Notes under the pieces: model-generated | The model's database searches: none | Told to the model about the DNA's origin: nothing | The model's input: only the letters and a program-made list of their open reading frames with translations | Assembly: GCA_003255745.1 (NCBI GenBank) | Contig: QKYL01000212.1 | Location: 117,723-181,722 of the forward strand | Reading direction: 5' to 3' | DNA from: Paracoccus saliphilus | GTDB taxonomy: Bacteria; Pseudomonadota; Alphaproteobacteria; Rhodobacterales; Rhodobacteraceae | DNA: 64,000 bases | Position numbers and translations under genes: made by a program | In this document: in pieces, positions 39,016 through 47,630 of the stretch | Layout of the letters: every line of letters starts with the position of its first letter | How positions within the stretch are numbered: the first letter of the stretch is position 1

Positions 39016-39044
39016 TTGCGGGTGCGGGCGGGCGTTTCTATAGA
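39016..39044 (+). promoter_or_regulatory. predicted ileS promoter
   Basis: TTGCGG (39016–39021) and TATAGA (39039–39044) with exactly 17 bases between. The expected start site (6–7 bases after the -10 box) is 39050–39051, which is the A of the leader-peptide ATG. Confidence 0.6.
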
Positions 39045-39050
39045 GGGCGC

Positions 39051-39098
39051 ATGGATTTTGCGGGCTTCGGCATACGAATTAGCGGCCCGGCGGCGTGA
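39051..39098 (+). CDS. putative Ile-containing leader peptide of ileS (15 residues)
   Basis: ATG at 39051, then MDFAGFGIRISGPAA and TGA at 39096. Codons 8 and 10 are isoleucine (ATA, rare in this GC-rich genome, and ATT), flanking an Arg codon. The start coincides with the predicted transcription start, so it would be translated from a leaderless message, as is trpL in Sinorhizobium meliloti. The stop codon lies in the loop of a GC-rich hairpin. Position, Ile codons and hairpin suggest attenuation that senses charged tRNA-Ile for the enzyme that charges it. Inferred from sequence only. Confidence 0.5.
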   Translation: MDFAGFGIRISGPAA

Positions 39099-39121
39099 TG
39101 TTTCGCACCGCCGGGATCTTT
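39086..39121 (+). terminator. GC-rich attenuator-like hairpin in the ileS leader
   Basis: CCCGGCGG (39086–39093) pairs perfectly with CCGCCGGG (39108–39115), with a 14-base loop that contains the leader-peptide stop codon, followed by ATCTTT. A weaker competing pairing, CGGGC (39061–39065) with GCCCG (39085–39089), would exclude the hairpin. A ribosome held at Ile codon 10 would cover the 5' arm. The U-tract is weak, so termination may be partial. Confidence 0.45.
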
Positions 39122-39172
39122 GCCGCCTGAATTCTTGATCCGACTGCCGGACCCAGCCCCAAGGAACGCTTC

Positions 39173-42157
39173 ATGACCCCCGACTATCGCGACACCGTCT
39201 TTCTGCCGCAGACCGAGTTTCCCATGCGCGCGGGCCTGCCGCAGCGCGAGCCGGAATGGTTGGAGCGCTGGTCCCGCATCGGCATCTATGACCGGCTGCG
39301 CGAGCGGGCGGCAGCGGGGGGGCGGACGCCTTTCGTCCTGCATGACGGCCCGCCCTATGCCAACGGCCACCTGCATATCGGTCACGCGCTGAACAAGACC
39401 ATCAAGGACATCATCGTTCGCAGCCATCAGATGATGGGCCGCGATGCGCGATACGTGCCGGGCTGGGACTGCCACGGCCTGCCGATCGAGTGGAAGATCG
39501 AAGAAAAGTACCGCAAGGAAGGCCGCGACAAGGATGCGGTCGACGTGGTCGAATTCCGGCAGGAATGCCGCCGCTTTGCCGATGAGTGGGTGGACATCCA
39601 GCGCGACGAGTTCAAGCGCCTCGGCATCACCGGAGCCTGGGACCGCCCCTATCTGACCATGGATTTCCACGCCGAGGCGGTGATCGCGGCCGAGTTCATG
39701 AAATTGCTGATGAACGGCAGCCTCTATCAGGGGTCCAAGCCCGTGATGTGGTCGCCCGTGGAAAAGACCGCCCTGGCCGAGGCCGAGGTCGAATACCACG
39801 ACCACACCAGCCACACGATCTGGGTGCGGTTCGGCGTCGTTCAAACAGGTCGCGAAAGAACTCCGCTGATGGGGGGGCAGCCCGAGGCGGTAGATGTCCT
39901 GGAGGCGCGTGCAGAGCAGAACCTGGTGTTGAAGCAGAAACTGGGTGACGCGAAGGTTGTCATCTGGACCACCACCCCCTGGACCATCCCGCAGAACCGC
40001 GCGGTCGCCTTCAACCCGGCGATCGCCTATGGCCTCTATGAGGTGGGCGCAGTGGCCGAAGGCTCGACCGCCGTGGCGGGCGAGCGTCTGGTTCTTGCCG
40101 ACGCGCTGGCGCAGGACGTCATGGCGCAGGCCAAGGTGACCGAGTTCGCGCGCGTTGCCAACGTGACCGCCGCCGACCTGGAGGGGCTGCTCCTGGCCCA
40201 CCCCTTGCGCGGGGTCGAGGGGGGGGTGGGCGAGTGGGATTACGATGTCCCCATGCTGCCGGGCGATCATGTGACCGACGACGCCGGCACAGGATTCGTG
40301 CATACCGCGCCCAGCCATGGCGACGACGATTATCAGATGGGTCTGCGCTTCAAGCTGCCGATGACCTACAATGTCGAGCCCGACGGCAGCTATCGCCGCG
40401 ACCTGCCGATCTTCGGCGGCGAGGCGATTATCGCGCCCGACGGCAAGGACGGCCCCGCCAATGTCAGCGTCATCAAGCAGCTGGCCTGGGCCGGCGCGCT
40501 GCTGGCCAAGGGCAAGATCAAGCACTCCTACCCGCACAGCTGGCGGTCCAAGGCGCCGCTGATCTATCGCAACACCCCGCAATGGTTTGCCGCCATCGAC
40601 AAACCGCTGGACGACGGCATGGGCAGCCACGGCGACACGATCCGGACGCGCGCGCTGACCTCGATCGACAAGCTGGTCAAGTGGTGGCCCCAGACCGGGC
40701 GCAACCGCATCCATTCAATGGTCGAGAACCGCCCGGATTGGGTGCTGTCGCGCCAGCGGGCCTGGGGTGTGCCGCTGACCTGCTTTGTGAAGAAGGGTGC
40801 CAAGCCTACGGACGACGACTTCCTGCTGCGCGATCCGCGCGTGAACGACCGTATCGTGGCGGCCTTTGAACAGGACGGCGCCGATGTCTGGTACCGGGCG
40901 GGCTTCAAGGCGCAGATGCTGGACGGCATCGTGAACCCCGACGATTACGACCAGGTGACCGATGTGCTGGACGTGTGGTTCGACAGCGGCTCGACCCATG
41001 CCTTCGTGCTGCGCGACCGGGAAGACGGCACGCCCGATGGCATCGCCGACCTGTACCTGGAGGGCACTGACCAGCATCGCGGCTGGTTCCAGTCCTCGCT
41101 GCTGCAGGCCAGCGCCACCAAGGGCCGCGCCCCCTATCGCAACGTCGTCACGCATGGCTTCACGTTGGACGAAAAGGGCATGAAGATGTCCAAGTCCCTT
41201 GGCAACACCATCGTGCCGGCCAAGGTGATCGAACAATACGGCGCCGACATCCTGCGCCTGTGGGTGGCGCAGGCGGATTACACCGCTGACCAGCGCATCG
41301 GCCCCGAGATCCTGAAGGGCACCGCCGACAGCTATCGCCGGCTGCGCAACACGCTGCGCTTTCTGCTGGGGGCGCTGGCGGATTGGGACGAGGCCGAGCG
41401 GCTGCCGGCCGACCGGATGCCCGAGCTGGAACAGTGGGTGCTGCACCGTCTGGCGCAGCTGGATCACCAAGTCCGCCGGGGCTATGAGACCTTCGACTTT
41501 CAGGGCGTGTTCCAGACGCTGTTCCAGTTCTGCACCGTGGACATGTCGGCCTTCTATTTCGACATCCGCAAGGACGCGCTGTACTGCGATGCGCCCGACA
41601 GCCCGCGCCGGCGGGCGGCACGGACGGTGCTGGACCTGCTGTTCCACCGCCTGGTGACCTGGCTGGCGCCGATCCTGCCCTTCACCATGGAGGATGTTTG
41701 GCTGTCGCGCTTCCCGTCCGAGGATGACAGCGTGCATCTGCACGATTTCCCCGCAACCCCGGCCGATTGGCTGAACGAGCCCCTGGCCGCGAAATGGGAC
41801 CATGTCCGCCGCGCCCGCCGTGTCGTCACCGCCGCGCTGGAGGTCAAGCGCACCGACAAGACCATCGGCGCCAGCCTGGAGGCCGCACCGGTCATCCACG
41901 TCGAGGACCTCGAAATGCTGGCCGCGCTGAAATCGGTGGCCTTCGCTGATATCTGCATCACCTCGGACCTGTCGTTGACCCGCGATCCGGCCCCGCAGGA
42001 GGCATTCCGCATGACCGAGGCCCCCGGCATCGGCGTGGTCTTCGAGCCAGCCGAGGGCGACAAGTGCCAGCGTTGCTGGAAGATCCTGCCCGACGTGGGC
42101 AGCCACAGCCACCCGGGCGTCTGCGCCCGCTGCGACGAGGTTCTGAGCCGTGGTTGA
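39173..42157 (+). CDS. ileS: isoleucyl-tRNA synthetase
   Basis: A 994-residue class I synthetase, somewhat longer than E. coli IleS (938). HIGH is at 68–71 (GHLHIGHAL) and KMSKS at 671–675. The CP1 editing domain is present, with about 30 extra residues near 225–260 (TGRERTPLMGGQPEAVDVLE). A zinc-binding tail has CQRCWKI and CARCDE near the C-terminus, as in mupirocin-sensitive bacterial IleS. Leader elements upstream suggest control by charged tRNA-Ile. Ends with an eight-base overlap with the aldo/keto reductase gene. Confidence 0.97.
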   Translation: MTPDYRDTVFLPQTEFPMRAGLPQREPEWLERWSRIGIYDRLRERAAAGGRTPFVLHDGPPYANGHLHIGHALNKTIKDIIVRSHQMMGRDARYVPGWDCHGLPIEWKIEEKYRKEGRDKDAVDVVEFRQECRRFADEWVDIQRDEFKRLGITGAWDRPYLTMDFHAEAVIAAEFMKLLMNGSLYQGSKPVMWSPVEKTALAEAEVEYHDHTSHTIWVRFGVVQTGRERTPLMGGQPEAVDVLEARAEQNLVLKQKLGDAKVVIWTTTPWTIPQNRAVAFNPAIAYGLYEVGAVAEGSTAVAGERLVLADALAQDVMAQAKVTEFARVANVTAADLEGLLLAHPLRGVEGGVGEWDYDVPMLPGDHVTDDAGTGFVHTAPSHGDDDYQMGLRFKLPMTYNVEPDGSYRRDLPIFGGEAIIAPDGKDGPANVSVIKQLAWAGALLAKGKIKHSYPHSWRSKAPLIYRNTPQWFAAIDKPLDDGMGSHGDTIRTRALTSIDKLVKWWPQTGRNRIHSMVENRPDWVLSRQRAWGVPLTCFVKKGAKPTDDDFLLRDPRVNDRIVAAFEQDGADVWYRAGFKAQMLDGIVNPDDYDQVTDVLDVWFDSGSTHAFVLRDREDGTPDGIADLYLEGTDQHRGWFQSSLLQASATKGRAPYRNVVTHGFTLDEKGMKMSKSLGNTIVPAKVIEQYGADILRLWVAQADYTADQRIGPEILKGTADSYRRLRNTLRFLLGALADWDEAERLPADRMPELEQWVLHRLAQLDHQVRRGYETFDFQGVFQTLFQFCTVDMSAFYFDIRKDALYCDAPDSPRRRAARTVLDLLFHRLVTWLAPILPFTMEDVWLSRFPSEDDSVHLHDFPATPADWLNEPLAAKWDHVRRARRVVTAALEVKRTDKTIGASLEAAPVIHVEDLEMLAALKSVAFADICITSDLSLTRDPAPQEAFRMTEAPGIGVVFEPAEGDKCQRCWKILPDVGSHSHPGVCARCDEVLSRG

Positions 42158-43199
42158 GGAAAACCGTTACCAGCCCGCCGCCGACCGGTATGCGGTCATG
42201 GACTATCGCCGCTGCGGACGATCGGGGTTGAAGCTGCCGGCGATCAGCCTGGGGCTGTGGCACAATTTCGGCCATGACACGCCCCACCAGACCAAGCGCG
42301 ACATCTGCCGCACCGCCTTCGACCTGGGGATCACGCATTTTGACTTGGCCAACAACTATGGCCCGCCGCCGGGCAGCGCCGAGGAAGCCTTTGGAGAGAT
42401 CCTGCGGACCGATTTTGCCGGCTATCGCGACCAGCTGATCGTCAGCAGCAAGGCCGGCTATGACATGTGGCCCGGCCCCTATGGAGAGATGGGCAGCCGG
42501 AAATACCTGATCGCTTCCTGCGACCAGTCGCTGAAGCGGATGGGGCTGGATTATGTCGACATCTTCTATTCGCACCGCTTCGATCCCGACACGCCCCTGG
42601 AGGAAACGATGGGCGCGCTGGACCACATCGTGCGGTCGGGGCGCGCGCTGTATGTCGGGATCAGCAGCTACAACAGCGCCCGCACCCGCGAGGCGGCGGC
42701 CATCCTGAGGGATTTGGGCACGCCCTGCCTGATCCACCAGCCCAGCTACAACATGCTGAACCGGTGGGTAGAAAACGACGGGCTGCTGGACACGCTGGAC
42801 GACCTCGGCATGGGCAGCATTGTCTTCACGCCGCTGGCGCAGGGGATGCTGACCGGAAGATACCTCAACGGCATCCCCGCCGACAGCCGCGCCGCGCAGG
42901 GCAAGTCCCTGTCCCCCGACTGGCTGAGCCACGACATGATCGAGCGTCTGAACGGGCTGAACGACCTTGCCTCGGATCGCGGGCAGACGCTGGCACAGAT
43001 GGCAGTTGCCTGGACGCTGCGGAACGGACGCGTGACCAGCGCGCTGATCGGGGCCTCGCGGGCGGCACAGGTGCGCGATTGCGTGGGCGCCCTGGGCAAC
43101 CTAAAGTTTTCGGATGACGAACTGGCCCGGATCGATCAGCTTTCGGCCAGGGGCGACGTGAACATCTGGGCTCGGTCCTCCGAAGGGGCAGGGGCCTGA
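42150..43199 (+). CDS. aldo/keto reductase, YghZ / Kv-beta type (glyceraldehyde 3-phosphate reductase-like)
   Basis: A 349-residue NADPH-dependent oxidoreductase. MDYRRCGRSGLKLPAISLGLWHNFG and the tetrad residues in FDLANNYGPPPGSAEEAFG (Asp, Tyr), the Lys in SSKAGYDMWPGPYG and the His in YSHRFDPDTP match the YghZ subgroup, which reduces L-glyceraldehyde 3-phosphate and methylglyoxal. The GTG 42150 start overlaps ileS. ATG 42198 is an alternative, but upstream residues (ENRYQPAADRY) align with the family. Confidence 0.92.
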   Translation: MVEENRYQPAADRYAVMDYRRCGRSGLKLPAISLGLWHNFGHDTPHQTKRDICRTAFDLGITHFDLANNYGPPPGSAEEAFGEILRTDFAGYRDQLIVSSKAGYDMWPGPYGEMGSRKYLIASCDQSLKRMGLDYVDIFYSHRFDPDTPLEETMGALDHIVRSGRALYVGISSYNSARTREAAAILRDLGTPCLIHQPSYNMLNRWVENDGLLDTLDDLGMGSIVFTPLAQGMLTGRYLNGIPADSRAAQGKSLSPDWLSHDMIERLNGLNDLASDRGQTLAQMAVAWTLRNGRVTSALIGASRAAQVRDCVGALGNLKFSDDELARIDQLSARGDVNIWARSSEGAGA

Positions 43200-43212
43200 C
43201 CGCTGCTGCCGC

Positions 43213-44214
43213 CTAGACCAGCCACCAGCCGCGGGTCTTCAGCTGGTTGCGGATCTGCTTTTCCGGAACCGGGCCGCTGCGGTCGGCAAAGATCGGGCGC
43301 ACCTTGGTGCGGCCCTTTTCCTGATAGATCAGCTTGCGCGCAGGTTCCCATTCGCGCAGGCAGCGCTTGATCTCTTTCGGGGCCACGGCGCTTTCCAGCA
43401 CTTGGATCGCATGGTCGCTGTGACGGGCGTACAGCAGTGGCAGGCGCCGATAATGGCAGGTCACGTCGCCATCCAGCCCGTCCAGTTCGGGTCCGGGCCG
43501 GCCACCGCCCAGGCTGTGGACCACCACGGGCAGCACCGCCTGGTCCAGCCAGGGTTCCATCACCTGGCAGGCCAGTTCGTCATGGGGATCGTCACGCAGC
43601 GCGCGCGCCCAGTTCAGAAAACGACGCCCGAATTCGGCCGGGTCCGCCCCGAAGAACCAGCCCGCATTGAAATAAAGATAGCGTTCCCAGTGTTCGTCCG
43701 GCTGCGTCAGGTCCAGGCTTCTGTCGAAGTCCTGCCCGAAACGCTCATAGATCGATTTCCAGATGCCCGCATAGCCCGGCCCGTAGAGGGGCGGCTGCGG
43801 CCATGTCGCCTCGCGCCGCATCGAGGCGGAAGGCCGCCGGAAGTCGAAGCGCACCCGGTCCAGGGGGCCGGTGATCAGCGTGTCGGTGTCAAAGAAGACA
43901 AAGGGTTCACCTTCCGGCAGCAGCGCCAGGGCCTCGATCTTGTTGCCCTGCGGGTAGGCAGCGCCAAAGTGCCGGGCCGTGAAGGGGATGATCCGGCCAC
44001 CCAGTTGCGTCAGCAGGTCCCGGCATTGCTCCGATATCTGGGTGGGATGATCCTGCCATGCACCGTCGGGACGCGGCTCGGCGATGATCACGCGACCGGA
44101 CCAGTCGGGCGCACTGACCCGCAGGCTGGCCATGAAGATCAAGGCTTCGAATTCCAGCCGCCCGGCCTGGGCTACGATCAGCAGATTGGGCGTCGTCTGT
44201 GTCTGCTGCATCAT
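43213..44214 (-). CDS. glycosyltransferase-like protein with DTD motif
   Basis: A 333-residue protein of no assigned function. It contains FVFFDTDTLITG (Asp109 and Asp111), the metal/nucleotide-sugar motif of GT-A folds, and NKIEAL shortly before it. Later residues (YFNAGWFFG, EWEPARKLIY) are typical of uncharacterised Rhodobacteraceae transferases. No signal peptide or membrane helix. The start has two adjacent ATGs (44214, 44211). It follows tRNA-Tyr on the same strand. Substrate unknown. Confidence 0.65.
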   Translation of the reverse strand: MMQQTQTTPNLLIVAQAGRLEFEALIFMASLRVSAPDWSGRVIIAEPRPDGAWQDHPTQISEQCRDLLTQLGGRIIPFTARHFGAAYPQGNKIEALALLPEGEPFVFFDTDTLITGPLDRVRFDFRRPSASMRREATWPQPPLYGPGYAGIWKSIYERFGQDFDRSLDLTQPDEHWERYLYFNAGWFFGADPAEFGRRFLNWARALRDDPHDELACQVMEPWLDQAVLPVVVHSLGGGRPGPELDGLDGDVTCHYRRLPLLYARHSDHAIQVLESAVAPKEIKRCLREWEPARKLIYQEKGRTKVRPIFADRSGPVPEKQIRNQLKTRGWWLV

Positions 44215-44268
44215 CGTGGCCGAAACGTCCGTTAAACGCGCGCAGCCTATCCGATGGTGCATGCCGGC

Positions 44269-44285
44269 AAAAGCCCCTGCAGGGC
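44269..44285 (-). terminator. possible weak terminator after tRNA-Tyr
   Basis: On the minus strand GCCC-TGCAG-GGGC followed by TTTT (44272–44269). The stem is only four base pairs, so termination is likely partial. Confidence 0.35.
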
Positions 44286-44332
44286 AACCGACCTCGCCGC
44301 CGGCGCACCACAAACCAGGATCAGGAGGAAAG

Positions 44333-44416
44333 TGGTGGGCGACCCTGGAATCGAACCAGGCGTGGGTCTCCCCGGCGGAGTTACAGTCCGCTGCCGCACC
44401 TTGCAGCACGTCGCCC
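44333..44416 (-). tRNA. tRNA-Tyr(GTA)
   Basis: An 84-base class II tRNA with acceptor stem GGGCGAC/GTCGCCC, encoded CCA at 44335–44333, anticodon stem GCGGA/TCCGC, anticodon GTA (44384–44382), a long variable arm and T-arm CCTGG/CCAGG with TTCGATT. Confidence 0.94.
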
Positions 44417-44440
44417 GCCGATCGCTTTCGGCGTGGGCGG

Positions 44441-44469
44441 TGATTAGCTGTCCCGCTGGGGGGCGTCAA
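44441..44469 (-). promoter_or_regulatory. predicted tRNA-Tyr promoter
   Basis: Minus-strand TTGACG (44469–44464) and TAATCA (44446–44441) with a 17-base spacer; identical boxes precede tRNA-Trp. Confidence 0.65.
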
Positions 44470-44538
44470 GCAGATTTCCGGGGCTTGCGTGATCGCGTCG
44501 GCACGCGCAGAGAGACAGGGCAGGAAAGGAGGCCCCAG

Positions 44539-45342
44539 ATGGCCGAAAGGACCCCGAAATCCAAGAAGCCCGCATGGGTGATCGACAAGGAGCGCGACCG
44601 CCGGGCCGCCGCGGCCGAGACGGTGTGGCTGTTCGGACTGCACGCGGTTCGGGACGCTTTGGCCAACCCCGTACGCGAAAAGCTGCGCCTGGTCGTGACC
44701 CAGAACGCGCTGACCCGTCTTGGCGATCTGCACGGGATGGAGCCCGAGGTGACCGACCCGCGGGTTTTTGACAAAGCCGTTCCGCTGGCCGTCGAAAGTG
44801 TCCACCAGGGCGCCGCGCTGGAGGTGAAGCCGCTGAAATGGGGCAGCCTCAGCGAGGTGGCGTTGCGCGAAGCGCCGGGAGAGACGCGTCCGCTGCTGGT
44901 TGCGCTGGACCGGGTGACGGACCCTCACAACGTCGGTGCCATCCTGCGTTCGGCCGAGGTGTTCGGGGCCCGCGCGGTGATCGCGCCTGCCCGCCATTCC
45001 GCGCCCGAAACGGGGGCGCTGGCCAAGACCGCCTCGGGGGCGCTGGAGCGTCAGCCATATCTTCGCGTGCCCAATTTGGCCGAGGCGCTGACCCAGCTGA
45101 AAAACATGGGCTTCATCCTTGTGGGACTGGACGGCACCGGCAGCGAATCCCTGCCTGACCTGATGGCCCGGCTGTCCGGGCGGGCGATCTGCCTTGTTCT
45201 GGGTGCCGAAGGGCCGGGAATGCGCGAACTGACGGTCAAGACCTGCGACCACGTGGCCCGCATTCCCTTCGCGGCGGATTTCGGATCACTGAACGTCTCG
45301 AACGCCGCAGCCGTTTCGCTTTACGCCGCCGGGCGTGCATGA
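44539..45342 (+). CDS. rlmB: 23S rRNA (guanosine-2251-2'-O)-methyltransferase (RlmB/TrmH family)
   Basis: A 267-residue SPOUT methyltransferase. ETVWLFGLHAVRDAL is the N-terminal substrate-binding domain; the knotted SAM site has DPHNVGAILRSAEVFG, LVLGAEGPGMREL and GSLNVSNAAAVSLY. It methylates G2251 in the P-loop of 23S rRNA. ATG 44539 follows a strong GGAAAGGAGG. The gene lies divergent from tRNA-Tyr. Confidence 0.93.
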   Translation: MAERTPKSKKPAWVIDKERDRRAAAAETVWLFGLHAVRDALANPVREKLRLVVTQNALTRLGDLHGMEPEVTDPRVFDKAVPLAVESVHQGAALEVKPLKWGSLSEVALREAPGETRPLLVALDRVTDPHNVGAILRSAEVFGARAVIAPARHSAPETGALAKTASGALERQPYLRVPNLAEALTQLKNMGFILVGLDGTGSESLPDLMARLSGRAICLVLGAEGPGMRELTVKTCDHVARIPFAADFGSLNVSNAAAVSLYAAGRA

Positions 45343-45432
45343 CCATCACATCACTGCGACGATCCTGCCGATCGCGTTGAGATTCGGGCTGACTGCTGCC
45401 AAGTAGACATCAACCCCAACAACCGAGTCGCC

Positions 45433-45843
45433 ATGCGCAACCCTGTCCTGCCCATCATCCTGTCGATCCTGTGCGGGCTTCCTGCCGCGGCGCAGGACTG
45501 GGCCTTGGGCGGGTTCGATCCCGTTGGCTATGTCCAGAGCGGACGCCCTGTTCCGGGCCGCGGTGACATCGCAACCATGTGGCAGGGGCAGGTCTGGCAT
45601 TTTGCGTCCGAAGCGAATCGGTTGCGCTTCGAGGCCGATCCCCGGTCTTTCGTGCCGCGCTTTGATGGCATGTGCCCCATCTCCATCATTGAGGGTCGGC
45701 CGCAGCCCGGAGATCCGCGCTTTTTTGCTGTCATCGGGGGCGATCTTTACCTGTTCCGATCGGACGCGGCCGAGCGTCAGTTGAAGCAGGACCCGGCGCG
45801 TATCCTGAACCAGGCGCGCGCCGCGTGGGGCGGCGGAAACTGA
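45433..45843 (+). CDS. exported YHS-domain protein
   Basis: A 136-residue protein with a signal peptide (MRNPVLPIILSILCGLPAAAQ) and a YHS-like domain: LGGFDPVGYVQSGRPVPG, WHFASEANRLRFEADPRSFVP and the single Cys in DGMCP. The YHS fold is linked to metal or small-molecule binding, but the ligand is unknown. It stands as a single gene and is followed by a terminator. Confidence 0.75.
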   Translation: MRNPVLPIILSILCGLPAAAQDWALGGFDPVGYVQSGRPVPGRGDIATMWQGQVWHFASEANRLRFEADPRSFVPRFDGMCPISIIEGRPQPGDPRFFAVIGGDLYLFRSDAAERQLKQDPARILNQARAAWGGGN

Positions 45844-45970
45844 GGGCAGGGGTGCCTAATCACGAAAGCGCGACCGATCTGGAACTTTTGGCAGGTGATG
45901 CCCATTTACATCTGAGGACATGACCCCGGAACGGTCATGTTCGGATCACTGTCCCTCGTTCCGCCACTTG

Positions 45971-46002
45971 CGCCCGGCCACCCTGTGGACCGGGCGTCTT
46001 TT
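45971..46002 (+). terminator. intrinsic terminator downstream of the YHS gene
   Basis: CGCCCGG (45971–45977) pairs with CCGGGCG (45990–45996), extended by CCA/TGG inside, followed by TCTTTTCTG. A separate perfect 7-bp stem CATGACC/GGTCATG lies at 45919–45939, about 75 bases after the YHS stop; a small RNA in 45850–46000 is conceivable but no promoter is clear. Confidence 0.7.
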
Positions 46003-46046
46003 CTGTGAGAGATTGCCGCAACTGCAGGCTGAAAAGGGAGAGGAAG

Positions 46047-46478
46047 ATGGAGATCGAGCTGGACGAGGATCAGGACATCGCCCGCATCGCCCGGACCGTC
46101 AAGGTCGTCGCGGTGGTTGGTCTGTCGCCGAACGAGGCGCGGCCCAGTTGGGGGGTGGCGCGCTATCTGCAGGCGCGGGGTATTCGGGTGATCCCCGTCA
46201 ACCCTGGCCATGCTGGAGATACGATCTTGGGTGAAACCGTTCATGCAAGTCTTGCCGACATCCCGCCCCAGGCTGGCGTGCAGATGGTGGACATCTTTCG
46301 CCGCTCGGACGCGGTAGCGGGCATCGTTGCCGAAGCTCTGGATCATCTGCCCGACCTGGAGGTCATTTGGACTCAGCTGGGCGTCCGCGACGATCACGCG
46401 GCCGAGCGCGCCCGCCGCGCCGGCAAGATCGTGATCCAGGACCGCTGCCCCAAGATCGAGTTTCCGCGTTATCTGTAA
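46047..46478 (+). CDS. CoA-binding domain protein (YccU family)
   Basis: A 143-residue Rossmann-fold protein: VVAVVGLSPNEARPSWGVARYL is the CoA/nucleotide-binding loop, then VIPVNPGHAGDTILGE and VDIFRRSD, ending with DRCPKIEFPRYL as in YccU homologues. Exact function unknown. ATG 46047 has GAGAGGAAG upstream; the frame is open from 46005 but without family-like residues. Confidence 0.88.
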   Translation: MEIELDEDQDIARIARTVKVVAVVGLSPNEARPSWGVARYLQARGIRVIPVNPGHAGDTILGETVHASLADIPPQAGVQMVDIFRRSDAVAGIVAEALDHLPDLEVIWTQLGVRDDHAAERARRAGKIVIQDRCPKIEFPRYL

Positions 46479-46503
46479 GGGGAGCCCGAGGGTCTGATAT
46501 CTG

Positions 46504-46532
46504 CTTGACGGGGGCGCTGTCCGCGCCTAATC
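46504..46532 (+). promoter_or_regulatory. predicted tRNA-Trp promoter
   Basis: TTGACG (46504–46509), 17-base spacer, TAATCA (46527–46532), 11 bases before the tRNA. Confidence 0.7.
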
Positions 46533-46543
46533 AGGCCCCACCT

Positions 46544-46620
46544 CAGGGGTATAGCTCAGTTGGTAGAGCATCGGTCTCCAAAACCGAGGGTCGTGGGTTC
46601 GAGTCCCCCTGCCCCTGCCA
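46544..46620 (+). tRNA. tRNA-Trp(CCA)
   Basis: A 77-base cloverleaf with acceptor AGGGGTA/TGCCCCT, encoded CCA (46618–46620), anticodon stem TCGGT/ACCGA and anticodon CCA at 46578–46580. Its position just before secE is conserved in proteobacteria, though the tuf gene often found upstream is missing. Confidence 0.95.
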
Positions 46621-46726
46621 GGTCCTTCCGTCAGATACGCCGCCAGCCGGGCGGGAACATCGGGCAGGCTTGAAATGCCGGTGCAGGCCGGATAGATCAG
46701 CGTCTGCACTTGCCTAGGAGCCTGCC

Positions 46727-46921
46727 GTGGCCAATCCCGTCCAGTTCATCAACCAGGTCCGCGCCGAGGCCGCCAAGATCACCTGGCCCACGCGCCGCGA
46801 GGTCATCACCACGACCATCATGGTCATGATCTTTGCAACGATCACCAGCCTGTTCTTCTTTCTGGTCGATCTGGCAATTCGCACCGGCCTAACCCAAGGT
46901 CTGCGGTTGATCAGCGGCTGA
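46727..46921 (+). CDS. secE: preprotein translocase subunit SecE
   Basis: A 64-residue single-helix SecE: amphipathic QFINQVRAEAAKITWPTRRE followed by one transmembrane helix (about 27–52). It clamps SecY in the translocon. The start is GTG 46727 with TAGGAG six bases upstream. Short form, as is usual in alphaproteobacteria. Confidence 0.95.
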   Translation: MANPVQFINQVRAEAAKITWPTRREVITTTIMVMIFATITSLFFFLVDLAIRTGLTQGLRLISG

Positions 46922-46928
46922 TCAGGGC

Positions 46929-46957
46929 TTGCATTTAGGTCGCAGGGGCGGTATCTG
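46929..46957 (+). promoter_or_regulatory. possible nusG promoter
   Basis: TTGCAT (46929–46934) and TATCTG (46952–46957) with a 17-base spacer, in the 172-base gap between secE and nusG. Confidence 0.4.
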
Positions 46958-47093
46958 CCCACGACTGTCCGGAAATCGGCGTGCATCGGAATCGCATGCG
47001 CGCTGATTTCAGTTTTTCGGATACACAGGAATTCAAGGGGTTGGCGCGGCATCCGCGTGATTCCCCGAAAGATGAGCAGGGGTCGATCGAGAC

Positions 47094-47630
47094 ATGGCAA
47101 AGCGTTGGTATTCGGTCAGCGTCCTGTCGAACTTCGAAAAGAAGGTCGCCGAGGCGATTCGTCAGGCCGTCGCCGAGAAGGGTCTGGAAGAGCAGATCGA
47201 CGAGGTGCTGGTTCCGACCGAAGAAGTGATCGAGATCCGCCGCGGGAAGAAGGTCACCTCCGAGCGTCGCTTTATGCCGGGCTATGTGCTGGTGCACATG
47301 GACATGTCGGATCGCACCTATCATCTGGTCAATTCTATCAACCGCGTCACCGGTTTCCTCGGCGCGCAGGGCAAGCCGATGCCAATGCGCGACGACGAGG
47401 TGAACGCGATGCTGAACCGTTCGGTGGATGGCGAACCTGCGGCACCCCGCAACTTGATCCGCTTCGACGTGGGCGAGAAGGTGAACGTGACCGACGGTCC
47501 GTTCGAGGGTTTCTCGGGCATGGTCGAGGAAGTGGACGAGATTTCGTCGCGCGTGAAGGTCACCGTGTCGATCTTTGGCCGGCCGACGCCGGTCGAACTG
47601 GAATTCACGCAGGTTTCCAAGACCGCGTGA
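47094..47630 (+). CDS. nusG: transcription termination/antitermination factor NusG
   Basis: A 178-residue elongation factor: NGN domain (KRWYSVSVLSNFEKKVAEAI ... PGYVLVHMDM), then a KOW domain beginning FDVGEKVNVTDGPFEGFSG. It couples RNA polymerase with Rho or ribosomal S10. Normal length. Confidence 0.97.
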   Translation: MAKRWYSVSVLSNFEKKVAEAIRQAVAEKGLEEQIDEVLVPTEEVIEIRRGKKVTSERRFMPGYVLVHMDMSDRTYHLVNSINRVTGFLGAQGKPMPMRDDEVNAMLNRSVDGEPAAPRNLIRFDVGEKVNVTDGPFEGFSGMVEEVDEISSRVKVTVSIFGRPTPVELEFTQVSKTA

